From: Hydrogenoanaerobacterium saccharovorans
GTDB taxonomy: Bacteria > Bacillota > Clostridia > Oscillospirales > Ruminococcaceae
Assembly (NCBI RefSeq): GCF_003814745.1
Contig: NZ_RKRD01000003.1
Coordinates: 62,001 to 126,000 of the forward strand
DNA length: 64,000 nucleotides
Reading direction: 5' to 3'
The notes under the pieces were generated by a model. It searched no databases, was not told the DNA's origin, and saw only the letters and a list, made by a program, of their open reading frames with translations. This document shows, piece after piece, positions 56,520 to 63,851 of the stretch (positions are counted from its first letter, which is position 1; each line of letters opens with the position of its first letter). The position numbers and the translations under genes were made by a program.

Positions 56520-57224
56520 TTACACAATCGATCTAATTTTTTTAGATCTTACGATAATAATGTCCGGAGTTTCTTTTTCTCCGTATGCTTCTTCGTAAAA
56601 ACCATCTATGGTAAATCCGTGCTTGAAACAGGTGTTAAAAATATCTTGAAATGACCTGTGATAATAGCATTGCTCTTTGGGTTGATTTGGAATAGCAGTA
56701 TCGTAATATGCGTGAGAGGTTAAATATTTATCGGTCAATGTAACAAAGCAAGGGTGTTGAGTAGAAAAAACAAAAATGCCATCATCTACAATGAGTTTGT
56801 TCACACAGTTAAAAAGCGTGTCTATCTCTATAATATCCATTATAGCCATATTACAAACGGCTTTTGTATATTGTGAATTTCTTTGAAGAGCCATTAATTG
56901 CTGCTCATCTGTAGCATCTGCAACTATAAATTCTATTTTATCTAAAAAATTAGCCCGTCGTTTTTTAGCAAGTTCTATCATCTTTGCGCTATAATCAAAA
57001 GCAACAACTCTTGCTCCACGCTCTGTCATAAAAGCTGAATAGTTACCATTTCCACAAGAAACATCTAATATGAAATCGTCTTTATTTATGTCAAGCAACT
57101 CGGTAACTTTTGGACGAACTACATTTCTGTGAAAATCATTTGATTCATCACCCATATAATTATCCCAATGTTCTGCATTAAATTCCCAAATACTTAGACT
57201 TTCCTCTAATGAGTAATCGTACAC
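56520..57224 (-). CDS. Class I SAM-dependent methyltransferase
   Basis: A 234-residue methyltransferase: motif I FILDVSCGNGNYSAFM, VVAFDYSAKMIELAKK and FIVADATDEQQL. Ser-Cys replaces the more usual Gly-Cys in motif I. Substrate unknown; small-molecule type. I place the start at the GTG 5 bases after AAGGTGA; a GTG 9 bases upstream is within that site. Its 3' end touches the broken IS200 copy, so the insertion or deletion occurred right beside it. Confidence 0.83.
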   Translation of the reverse strand: MYDYSLEESLSIWEFNAEHWDNYMGDESNDFHRNVVRPKVTELLDINKDDFILDVSCGNGNYSAFMTERGARVVAFDYSAKMIELAKKRRANFLDKIEFIVADATDEQQLMALQRNSQYTKAVCNMAIMDIIEIDTLFNCVNKLIVDDGIFVFSTQHPCFVTLTDKYLTSHAYYDTAIPNQPKEQCYYHRSFQDIFNTCFKHGFTIDGFYEEAYGEKETPDIIIVRSKKIRSIV

Positions 57225-57281
57225 AACAATCACCTTCTTGTTATATGAATAATCTTTATTTCATGTTATCATATACAAATA

Positions 57282-57323
57282 AAAAAGTCATGTATAAGTT
57301 TAAATACTCATACATGACTTTTT
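57282..57323. repeat. tRNA-Leu-terminator-like hairpin, copy B
   Basis: A 17-bp stem with one mismatch, nearly the same sequence as the hairpins at 58639 and 60306. It closes the array of DUF4417 copies on the left and probably terminates leftward transcription. Confidence 0.8.
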
Positions 57324-57425
57324 GTTTGAGTTTGATGTCAATTATTGATACGAGTGCATTTTTAGAGAAGGGACTCGAACTATCACTACAAAATTCCCAT
57401 TTTAAAAATAATGGAATTTTATGTG

Positions 57426-57857
57426 TTTAAATGGTACGCTCCGTTACTTCCACTTCAGTAATTATGTCACGCAAGCGAATGCCATTAATCATGTATTCCA
57501 ATGCTTCATCTGCTGTATCATACCACTGTTCGGTTTTTTTTGAGTACTCTACTAAGGATCTGCATTGGTGAATCAGAGGTACGTTTTAGTTTTGGAGCTA
57601 TTCCAAACGTTTTGTTGTTATACACAAACTCTACTTCACCACCTCCGTTGACACACCATTTAAAATCGCTGATAGATTTAAAACGGTTTTCCTCTGACGT
57701 ATTATGTCCAATGATATTTTCCATATAGCTCACTCCTTTGTAGTTTTTAAATGCGGGGGCTCCATCTGAATAATTAATTGGGGGGCCTGGGTTAGGAAAA
57801 CCTTTAGACCAGTCAATATTATGGTCATGCGGATTTGTATGATATTTAGGATTTGGC
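57426..57857 (-). pseudogene. DUF4417-type gene, copy 1 (internally deleted, frameshifted)
   Basis: Only the end of the gene remains: KYHTNPHDHNIDW, then PPINYSDGAPAFK and the C-terminal domain (FKSISDFKWCVNGGGEVEFVY). The frame breaks at a run of eight A (near 57540); past it, ADEALEYMINGIRLRDIITEVEVTERTI continues in another frame. Upstream it is fused directly to 60 bases of the leader found before copy 3 (57860-57920), so about 1 kb was deleted. Confidence 0.75.
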
Positions 57858-57859
57858 TA

Positions 57860-57920
57860 GATAAGGATAAAGTCCCTTCAACAATAGGAGCATACCGTTT
57901 TAAGTTACATAGAAACATGC
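57860..57920 (-). repeat. Fragment of the DUF4417 leader
   Basis: The first 37 bases are identical to 60152-60188 and the remainder nearly so. It marks the deletion junction in copy 1. Confidence 0.85.
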
Positions 57921-57925
57921 AAAAA

Positions 57926-57991
57926 ATGTCATTGAATTTTTGGATGGGGATTTGAACTGTCAGCGTTTTTCGTGATATCATATTGTCAAAT
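57926..57991. repeat. 66-base exact repeat of the DUF4417 3' flank
   Basis: Identical to 58704-58769. It contains GGGGATTTGAACTGTCAG and lies just after the stop codon of copies 2 and 3, so it belongs to the duplicated unit. Confidence 0.85.
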
Positions 57992-58261
57992 AGTGCGGCA
58001 TAAAACCTCAACCTGCGTGACTTCATGAAGACGGTCTCCACCAACCATATACTCAAGTAGTTCATCTGTTGTATTATAAACACTCTCTGTTTCTTGTTTA
58101 TATGCTTCACTGATGCTGATTTTTCCATCTGGATGTGTAATACTGTACGGCTTACCCTTCCAAATAAATTCCACTTCTCCGCCATCATCAATACACCATT
58201 TGAATTCGCTGATTGTGGAGAATTTGTCTTCGTATTTGCTGTTTGTCAAAATATTATTCAT
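57986..58261 (-). CDS. Open C-terminal domain of copy 2, possibly translated alone
   Basis: A 91-residue intact frame (KYEDKFSTISEFKWCIDDGG, then KPYSITHPDGKISI and ELLEYMVGGDRLHE). AGGAGA stands 7 bases before its ATG. It has stayed open although the rest of copy 2 is broken, which suggests it can be made separately. Family unrecognised; no signal peptide or membrane segment. Confidence 0.4.
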   Translation of the reverse strand: MNNILTNSKYEDKFSTISEFKWCIDDGGEVEFIWKGKPYSITHPDGKISISEAYKQETESVYNTTDELLEYMVGGDRLHEVTQVEVLCRTI

Positions 58262-58632
58262 ATACTGTTCTCCTGTCCATGATTTAAATTCGGGAGCACC
58301 ATTCGGATAGTTTATTGGTAAGTCTGGCAGTGGATTACCTCGTTGACTATTCTAATTGATATCATGGTCATGTGGGTTTGTGTGTGCCCATGGTTTTTGA
58401 TGATCTGAATAATGCCGTTCTTTTATCGCCCGTCCATCATCACCTATTTTTGTTTCAAACTTTTCGCCATTAGGCATTACAGTTCTTTTAATTTCCCCTG
58501 GCTTTCCCAAATAGCGTTCAACCTGTGGTTTATTAGGGCTGGGTTTCCAATTTATTCAAAAATCGCTGCCCATACCTTTTAAGCTTATACTATCTCGCAT
58601 GATATGCCCACTTTTGATTACAATATCACTAA
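57986..58632 (-). pseudogene. DUF4417-type gene, copy 2 (5'-truncated, with nonsense codon)
   Basis: Homologous to copy 3 from the IVIKSGHIMRDSISLKGMG region to the stop. The 5' part is missing: homology ends abruptly at the hairpin at 58639. A nonsense change near 58353 (the codon equivalent to the Trp of EINWN is lost) breaks the middle domain. The C-terminal domain is still open. Confidence 0.78.
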
Positions 58633-58638
58633 TAAATG

Positions 58639-58680
58639 AAAAAGTCATGTACGAGTTCAAATCCTCATACATGACTTTTT
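58639..58680. repeat. tRNA-Leu-terminator-like hairpin, copy D
   Basis: A 17-bp stem around TTCAAATC, differing by one base from the hairpin after tRNA-Leu at 60306. It ends copy 3 transcription leftward and marks the break point of copy 2. Confidence 0.85.
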
Positions 58681-58763
58681 GTTGAGTCTAGCGGCAATAA
58701 AAGATGTCATTGAATTTTTGGATGGGGATTTGAACTGTCAGCGTTTTTCGTGATATCATATTG

Positions 58764-59045
58764 TCAAATTGTGCGGTATAAAACCTCAACCTGCGTAATG
58801 ACATCACGTAATTTATCTTTCCCCAACAAATAGTCGAGTAATTCATCAGCTTTGTCTACATCAACCGCTTCGCTATAATGATCTCCTTGACATATACTAA
58901 TTTTCCCATCTGGGTGTGTAATACTGTACGGCTTACCATTCCAAATAAATTCCACTTCTCCACCATCGTCAATACACCATTTGAATTCGCTGATTGTGGA
59001 AAAATTGTCTTCGTATTTGCTGTTTGACATAATCATATTGTTCAT
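58764..59045 (-). CDS. C-terminal domain of copy 3 with its own ribosome binding site
   Basis: A 93-residue frame starting at an internal ATG with AGGAGA exactly 7 bases upstream, all within the larger frame. It includes FSTISEFKWCIDDGGEVEFIW, KPYSITHPDGKISI and LRDVITQVEVLYRTI. The same site and start are preserved in copies 1 and 2. Since it follows a His-rich toxin-like domain, a separately made immunity or regulatory protein is one possible reading. Confidence 0.4.
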   Translation of the reverse strand: MNNMIMSNSKYEDNFSTISEFKWCIDDGGEVEFIWNGKPYSITHPDGKISICQGDHYSEAVDVDKADELLDYLLGKDKLRDVITQVEVLYRTI

Positions 59046-60131
59046 ATACTGTTCTCCTGTCCATGATTTAAATTTGGGAGCACCATTTGGATAGTTTATT
59101 GGTGAGCCTGGCAGTGGATTACCTCGTTGACTATTCCAATTAATTTCATGGTCATGAGGATTTGTGTGTTTATCTGGTCGATTATGATCTGTATAGTGTC
59201 TCTCTTTTATAGCTCGCCCATCATTACCTATTTTTGTTTCAAATTTATTTCCTTTTTTGTCATAGGTTGTTTTGATTTCCCTTGGCTTTCCCAAAAAGCG
59301 TTCATCCTGTGGTTTGTTAGGGCTTGGTTTCCAATTTCCTCCAAAAGCACTGCCCATACCTTTCAAGCTTATACTATCTCGCATGATATGCCCACTTTTG
59401 ATTACAATATCACTGTCGCTTGGCAGTGGCTTTTTGCCCAAAATGTAGCAGAGATATTTTGACGGCACATAATCATCATTTTGGTATTTCCATGACGATA
59501 GTTCGTAATCTACAAATATAATGTTACCCTGCATTTCAGAAAAGGGCTCGTTATAACAAATAATTCGTTCCGGCTAAATGCGCCGTAGCATCTCATTGCA
59601 GCCTTTTAAAAAGAATTCTTTCTGGTCTTGATGATTGTTATGTTCGCTTACCGTGTACGTAGATACTGCAACGGTACTACCTTTTGGAATGCCCTCAAAG
59701 CAAAAATGAAAGGTGTTTTCATTCCCCCAGCTAACGGTAGGAATCACTCTAATTCCTTTAGAGACAAAGTATGCACCACACCAGCGGTTGCGAAACGTGT
59801 TGAATAATTGCATGACCGGTGCCATTTCAAGATACATACTAAAATCCGGAGATAACACCGCTTTGTATCGCCTCAGTTTCTCAATCTCCGAATCGGGTTT
59901 TTTCCATACACGCTCAAACTTATAATCATACAAGAAAAAATGCACCATTCTATCTATATGATTATTGTTTTCTAGTTTTGTGCGGTCAAACCCAATCAGT
60001 AGCAAATCTTTAAAATCGTCGTCTATGAGCTCTGCTTTTGGAATGGTTGGAATTTTGAACTTTCCACTTCCATCAAATTGATTTCTCAAAAGAAATGGAC
60101 TTGTACGATACTTGTAATTTTCTTCTGTCAT
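58764..60131 (-). pseudogene. DUF4417-type gene, copy 3, full length but with one in-frame UAG
   Basis: Reading leftward from the ATG behind AGGAGAC, MTEENYKYRTSPFLLRNQFDG begins a DUF4417 domain (YKAVLSPDFSMYLEMAPVM, IPTVSWGNENTFHFCFEGIP, STVAVSTYTV). After RRI a single TAG (59576-59574) interrupts it, and the same frame continues with PERIICYNEPFSEMQGNIIFVDYE, the normal end of the domain. Then come SISLKGMGSAFGG, a middle domain with KERHYTDHN and HTNPHDHEINW, and a C-terminal domain. Without the TAG it would be about 455 residues. Promoter and terminator are intact. TAG is an ordinary stop elsewhere in the window, so a nonsense mutation is likelier than recoding. Confidence 0.8.
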
Positions 60132-60269
60132 TAAAATGTCTCCTATTTTATGATAAGGATAAAGTCCCTTCAACAATAGGAGCATACCATTGGAAGTTGC
60201 ATAGAAACATGCAACTTTTACACAATCGTTTACAGAAAATTCATAAATAGTTCTTGCTAAGAAAGACAC

Positions 60270-60298
60270 ATTATAATTATATTCTAAATTTATCACAA
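60270..60298 (-). promoter_or_regulatory. Promoter of DUF4417 copy 3
   Basis: Reading leftward, TTGTGA and TATAAT with a 17-base spacer. A leader of about 130 bases follows before the ATG at 60131; part of it is duplicated at 57860. Confidence 0.75.
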
Positions 60299-60305
60299 AT
60301 AAAGA

Positions 60306-60347
60306 AAAAAGTCATGTATGAGTTCAAATCCTCATACATGACTTTTT
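60306..60347 (-). terminator. tRNA-Leu terminator hairpin, copy E
   Basis: A 17-bp perfect stem starting 2 bases after the tRNA CCA end, with an 8-base loop and T-rich tail leftward. The parent, or a sibling, of copies B and D. Confidence 0.92.
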
Positions 60348-60349
60348 GT

Positions 60350-60436
60350 TGGTGCCGGTGGTCGGGGTCGAACCGACACGGTATCGCTACCACGGGATTT
60401 TGAGTCCCGCACGTCTGCCAATTCCATCACACCGGC
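60350..60436 (-). tRNA. tRNA-Leu(CAA)
   Basis: An 87-base tRNA with encoded CCA. The acceptor stem GCCGGTG/CACCGGC is perfect. Anticodon loop CTCAAAA gives anticodon CAA (reads UUG), the long variable arm is typical of tRNA-Leu, and the T arm GTCGG-TTCGACC-CCGAC is perfect. Its promoter lies at 60448-60476. Confidence 0.97.
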
Positions 60437-60447
60437 GTAACAATAAT

Positions 60448-60476
60448 ATCTTACACGATTAGAATAAAAAAATCAA
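60448..60476 (-). promoter_or_regulatory. Promoter of tRNA-Leu
   Basis: Reading leftward, TTGATT and TAAGAT with a 17-base spacer, 12 bases before the tRNA 5' end. Confidence 0.75.
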
Positions 60477-60504
60477 GAGGTTTTTGAATATTTTTTTATT
60501 TTCA

Positions 60505-60533
60505 TTGCTAATTTTTTCGGAATCCCTTATAAT
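60505..60533 (+). promoter_or_regulatory. Promoter of the second MATE gene
   Basis: TTGCTA and TATAAT with a 17-base spacer, 39 bases before the start. Confidence 0.65.
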
Positions 60534-60571
60534 ACAATCAGATTATACCGCTTTGCGGCCGGAGGTATTTT

Positions 60572-61924
60572 GTGCAGATTTTTGTTAGAGATAAGTCTTT
60601 TTATAAAACCGTATTAACACTTTCGTTGCCGATAGCCTTACAGAACTTGATAACAACAGGCGTAAGCATGATGGATACTGTGATGATTGGAGCGTTGGGA
60701 GAGGTTCAGCTTTCCGGTTCGTCACTTGCCAACCAAATCTCATTTATATTTATGATTTTTAACTTTGGTATAGCCAGCGGTACCGGCGTGCTTACTGCTC
60801 AATATTGGGGCAAACGTGATGTTACTACTATTAAATACATTATGGCTACCATGTACCGGTTAAGTTTTATCATTGGTATTTTTACCATGCTGATTTCTTT
60901 AGTATTTCCTCAACAAATTATGCATATTTTTTCAAATGAAGCAGATGTTATAGCAGAAGGTGTAAAATATCTTCAAATAATGTCGTTTACTTATTTAATG
61001 TATGGCATAACAATTACAAGCATTGGTGTATTGCGTACTGTGGGTACGGTAAAAATTTCGCTTGTGGTTTACAGTATTTCTTTTTTTGTAAATGTGTTTT
61101 TTAACTGGGTGTTTATCTATGGTAATTTAGGCGCACCTCGGCTTGAAATTCGTGGTGCAGCAATTGGCACACTTATTGCGCGCGTCACCGAATTTACTAT
61201 TATTATGATTTTTATGCGGGTGAAAGAAGACAAGCTGCACTTTCGGTTAAAAGACCTGCTGCATACTCAAAAAGAAAGAACAGCCGAATTTGGTAGAACG
61301 GCTACCCCGGTGATCATAAACGAGCTGCTTTGGGCATCGGGCACAGCAACACTCTCTATTGTATTGGGTAAGATGGGTTCGGTTATTGTTGCTGCAAACA
61401 GCATTTGCCAAGTGGTTGTACAGTTTGTATCTGTGTTTTTCCAAGGTGTTGGCAATTCGGCGGCAGTCATCATTGGCAACACCATAGGGCAGGGCGAATA
61501 TGATAAAGCAAAAGAACGTGCAAAAACATTTTTGGCAATCAGTGTAATTTTAGGCGTTTTTGCAGGCATCATAATGTTAGTACTCAAACCTTTAGCTATT
61601 AACTTTTATAATGTATCTGACGCGACAAAACAGGTGGCTGCCCAAATTATGAATGTTTCTGCAGTTATTGTTCTATTTCAGTCTGTGGCAATGATTACGA
61701 TAGTGGGCACGCTTCGTGGCGGCGGCGATGTTAAATTTGGCTTGTTTATCGATATTGTATTTCTTTGGATGATAGCGATTCCACTGGGCTTTTTTACCGG
61801 TTTGCAGCTTGGTTTGCCGATTGTTGCAGTGTACTTTTGTATTAAAATTGACGAGGTGCTTAAATGCGGGTTGTGCTTCTACCGAGTGAACAGCGGAAAA
61901 TGGTTGAAAGATTTAACAATTTAG
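60572..61924 (+). CDS. MATE-family efflux transporter
   Basis: A 450-residue MATE exporter, only distantly similar to the one at 23.3 kb. It has LPIALQNLITTGVSMMDTVMIGALG at the start, FNFGIASGTGVLTAQYWGKRD, and the second-half FFQGVGNSAAVIIGNTIGQGE. Twelve hydrophobic segments. The start is GTG, 7 bases after GGAGG. Ordinary promoter with no leader attenuator. Likely substrate: cationic drugs or metabolites. Confidence 0.92.
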   Translation: MQIFVRDKSFYKTVLTLSLPIALQNLITTGVSMMDTVMIGALGEVQLSGSSLANQISFIFMIFNFGIASGTGVLTAQYWGKRDVTTIKYIMATMYRLSFIIGIFTMLISLVFPQQIMHIFSNEADVIAEGVKYLQIMSFTYLMYGITITSIGVLRTVGTVKISLVVYSISFFVNVFFNWVFIYGNLGAPRLEIRGAAIGTLIARVTEFTIIMIFMRVKEDKLHFRLKDLLHTQKERTAEFGRTATPVIINELLWASGTATLSIVLGKMGSVIVAANSICQVVVQFVSVFFQGVGNSAAVIIGNTIGQGEYDKAKERAKTFLAISVILGVFAGIIMLVLKPLAINFYNVSDATKQVAAQIMNVSAVIVLFQSVAMITIVGTLRGGGDVKFGLFIDIVFLWMIAIPLGFFTGLQLGLPIVAVYFCIKIDEVLKCGLCFYRVNSGKWLKDLTI

Positions 61925-61965
61925 TATGGTGATATTCACCAATTTGTGAAATATTCATAAAATAG

Positions 61966-61994
61966 TTGACAAATGAGGATTTTGAGTGTATGAT
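61966..61994 (+). promoter_or_regulatory. Promoter of the sigma factor gene
   Basis: TTGACA and TATGAT with an exact 17-base spacer, a near-consensus sigma-A promoter. Confidence 0.85.
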
Positions 61995-62044
61995 TAATTC
62001 AAAATTGATGAATATGGAAATGTACTGTTTCGGGAAGTGTTCGT

Positions 62045-62647
62045 ATGCAAGAAGATTTTTTGTCTGATCGCATAACCATCACCGATGATGAACTTGTAAG
62101 CAAAGCAAAAGCATCAGAGCCTGATGCATTTGCTGCCTTAATCGTTCGATATGAACCCATTGCAAGAACCCTTACAAAGGGTTACAACATTGTTGGTTTA
62201 GAGCCGGATGACCTTACACAAGAGGCGCTTACCGGTTTAATAAAGGCCGTTCGTAGTTTTGATAATGCTTGCAACGTACCTTTTCGTGCTTTTGCAACCC
62301 TTTGTATGAAGCGCCAGGTACAAACAGCAATTAAAATCGGGCTCGCAGGTAAACAGCAACCCCTCAGAGATTATATACCCCTTGATGACGGCTCGGAGCT
62401 GTCCGTTTATACATCGTGCGATCGTCGCACGGAAAGTCCCGAATCCATTGTAATTATGGAAGAAGAGATAAAAGCACGAGAACAAAAAATGAGGTCCCTT
62501 TTGTCTGCATTTGAACAGGAAGCACTTAATCTTTATCTCAGCGGTCATTCTTACGAAGAAATGTCCAAGAGGATGAAGTCCACAGCAAAATCGGTGGACA
62601 ATGCCCTGCAGCGAGTAAGACGAAAGCTCAGGTCAATGAAGCTGTAA
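62045..62647 (+). CDS. SigH-like RNA polymerase sigma factor
   Basis: A 200-residue sigma-70-family factor: region 2 (AFAALIVRYEPIARTLTKGYNIVG, then PDDLTQEALTGLIKAVRSFD) and region 4 at the C-terminus (LNLYLSGHSYEEMSKRMKSTAKSVDNALQRVRRKL). Size and region 2 resemble SigH/Spo0H, which starts sporulation and competence programmes; the ComFB-type gene nearby is in line with that, though a separate sigma-H-like role is possible. GGGAAGTG precedes the ATG. Confidence 0.83.
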   Translation: MQEDFLSDRITITDDELVSKAKASEPDAFAALIVRYEPIARTLTKGYNIVGLEPDDLTQEALTGLIKAVRSFDNACNVPFRAFATLCMKRQVQTAIKIGLAGKQQPLRDYIPLDDGSELSVYTSCDRRTESPESIVIMEEEIKAREQKMRSLLSAFEQEALNLYLSGHSYEEMSKRMKSTAKSVDNALQRVRRKLRSMKL

Positions 62648-62787
62648 TAATACAGTGTCATTGATACCAAAATCGTAATATAATCCGTATCGGGTTATAT
62701 AATAATGTCCCTTGTATGTCTGACGCGTTGGTAAATCAATGTACGGCACAACATCTATGGGCAAATTTTAAAAGCGAGGTAAAGACT

Positions 62788-63063
62788 ATGTACGAAGACA
62801 GAACCCTTATTTGCAAAGAGTGTGGAGCAGAATTCGTTTTCACCGCAGGTGAGCAGGAGTTCTACGCAGAAAAAGGCTTTGTAAACGAGCCGCAGAGATG
62901 TAAAGCTTGCCGTGACGCACGCAAAAACAGCATGAAATCTGAGAGAGAGATGTTCACTGCTTCTTGCGCAGCTTGCGGTAAAGAAGCAAAAGTTCCTTTC
63001 AGACCCCGTGAAGACAGACCTGTATATTGCAGCGAGTGCTTTGCAAAAATGAAAGCTGAGTAA
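62788..63063 (+). CDS. Small zinc-ribbon protein with four CxxC knuckles
   Basis: A 91-residue protein with CKEC and CKAC in the first half (YEDRTLICKECGAEFVFTAGE) and CAAC and CSEC in the second (CGKEAKVPFRPREDRPVYC): two zinc ribbons of the kind annotated as probable zinc-binding domains in Firmicutes. Function unknown. The ATG after GAGGTAAAG is used; a longer reading starting 72 bases upstream overlaps the promoter area. Codon use is strongly biased, suggesting high expression. Confidence 0.85.
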   Translation: MYEDRTLICKECGAEFVFTAGEQEFYAEKGFVNEPQRCKACRDARKNSMKSEREMFTASCAACGKEAKVPFRPREDRPVYCSECFAKMKAE

Positions 63064-63082
63064 TTTTAGCTTTAACAATTAC

Positions 63083-63114
63083 AAAAAGAGGATGCAGATG
63101 CATCCTCTTTTTCT
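63083..63114. terminator. Bidirectional terminator
   Basis: AAAAAGAGGATGCA and its complement around GA, with T/A runs on both strands, between convergent genes. Confidence 0.9.
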
Positions 63115-63126
63115 TCGTATATAAAT

Positions 63127-63387
63127 TTAGTGCCTCGGGTTTTTCTGTATCATACGGGCAGCCTGCGTAAGAAGTGTTACAATATCCATTTCGTATTGCA
63201 CATTCACAGTATCTAATTTTGAAAAAAGCTCGCCTTCATGGGTAATAACATATTTGGGCGGTATTCTGTTTAAAACATAGCAAACAATATCCCATCGGCA
63301 TTGTTCACATTTGCAGCAGCCCAGGGTATCAATCATTTGGTCTAGCTTTTGCGTTACAACGGTTTCCATCAAATTATACGGTTTCAT
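63127..63387 (-). CDS. ComFB-family protein
   Basis: An 86-residue ComFB-like protein: YNLMETVVTQKLDQM, the cysteine cluster CCKCEQC, then NRIPPKYVITHEGELF. ComFB lies in the late competence operon of Bacillus but is dispensable there; in other bacteria related proteins are linked to nucleotide second-messenger signalling. Here it is alone and divergent from the DUF1858 gene. GAGGTGG precedes the ATG. Confidence 0.87.
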   Translation of the reverse strand: MKPYNLMETVVTQKLDQMIDTLGCCKCEQCRWDIVCYVLNRIPPKYVITHEGELFSKLDTVNVQYEMDIVTLLTQAARMIQKNPRH

Positions 63388-63447
63388 AAATCCACCTCAA
63401 TTCACACTCTGATTAGTGATAATGTAGCACATTTGCAGTGGGAAGTA

Positions 63448-63553
63448 AATATACCGATTACTTTCTACCACACAAAATATATATTTTACATTGTAGAAAG
63501 CAAAAGATATTGGTATAATAAATATGTTTACAAATGAATGAATATGTTTACAA
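63448..63553. promoter_or_regulatory. Symmetric divergent promoter, comFB-like / DUF1858
   Basis: A nested dyad centred at 63481: CTTTCTAC/GTAGAAAG arms (63461-63468, 63493-63500) around AAAATATATATTTT, and outer TATACC/GGTATA arms (63450, 63512). Rightward promoter TTGTAG-N17-TATAAT (63491-63519); leftward TTTGTG-N17-TATATT. Downstream, AATATGTTTACAA occurs twice, exactly 20 bases apart (63521, 63541). Confidence 0.7.
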
Positions 63554-63566
63554 GGAGGTGCGATAA

Positions 63567-63770
63567 ATGGCATTTGAAGTAACAAAAGATACAGTTATAG
63601 GTGATATTCTCGATTACGATGCGACCACAGCCCAATTTTTTTTGGCAATGGGGATGCACTGTCTAGGCTGTCCATCTTCCCGCGGTGAATCGATCGAAGA
63701 AGCATGCGCAGTACAAGGTGTAAATTGCAATGAATTGGTGGACAAGCTGAACAAGCATCTTGGAAATTAA
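63567..63770 (+). CDS. DUF1858 redox-disulfide protein
   Basis: A 67-residue DUF1858 protein: VTKDTVIGDILDYDATTAQFF, then MGMHCLGCPSSRGESIEEAC. The CLGC pair (Cys-32, Cys-35) is the putative redox-active site; the family occurs in anaerobes beside or fused to hybrid-cluster proteins, where it may act on nitrosative or oxidative stress. AAGGAGGTG at 7 bases gives a very strong start. Confidence 0.9.
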   Translation: MAFEVTKDTVIGDILDYDATTAQFFLAMGMHCLGCPSSRGESIEEACAVQGVNCNELVDKLNKHLGN

Positions 63771-63787
63771 TCGCAGACAGATGAGAG

Positions 63788-63822
63788 ATCGTGTCATGCA
63801 CTATGCTTGACACGATTTTTTG
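63788..63822 (+). terminator. Terminator of the DUF1858 gene
   Basis: ATCGTGTCA/TGACACGAT stem with an 11-base loop and T6. Confidence 0.92.
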
Positions 63823-63851
63823 TATAAAGCGAGCAGGAGATTTGACGATAT

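Noticed and set aside
57360..57400. Possible tRNA remnant (GGGACTCGAACT) and similar blocks at 57950 and 58730
   Set aside because: The T-loop-like string is present but neither the T stem nor an acceptor stem can be paired, so I report it only as a repeat.
57282..60347. CRISPR-like repeats
   Set aside because: The repeats are few, long, hairpin-forming and separated by more than 1 kb of decayed genes; no short regular spacers and no cas genes.
63349..63585. Mirror-image 62-codon frames on both strands
   Set aside because: They arise from the large dyad in the comFB/DUF1858 control region, not from coding sequence.
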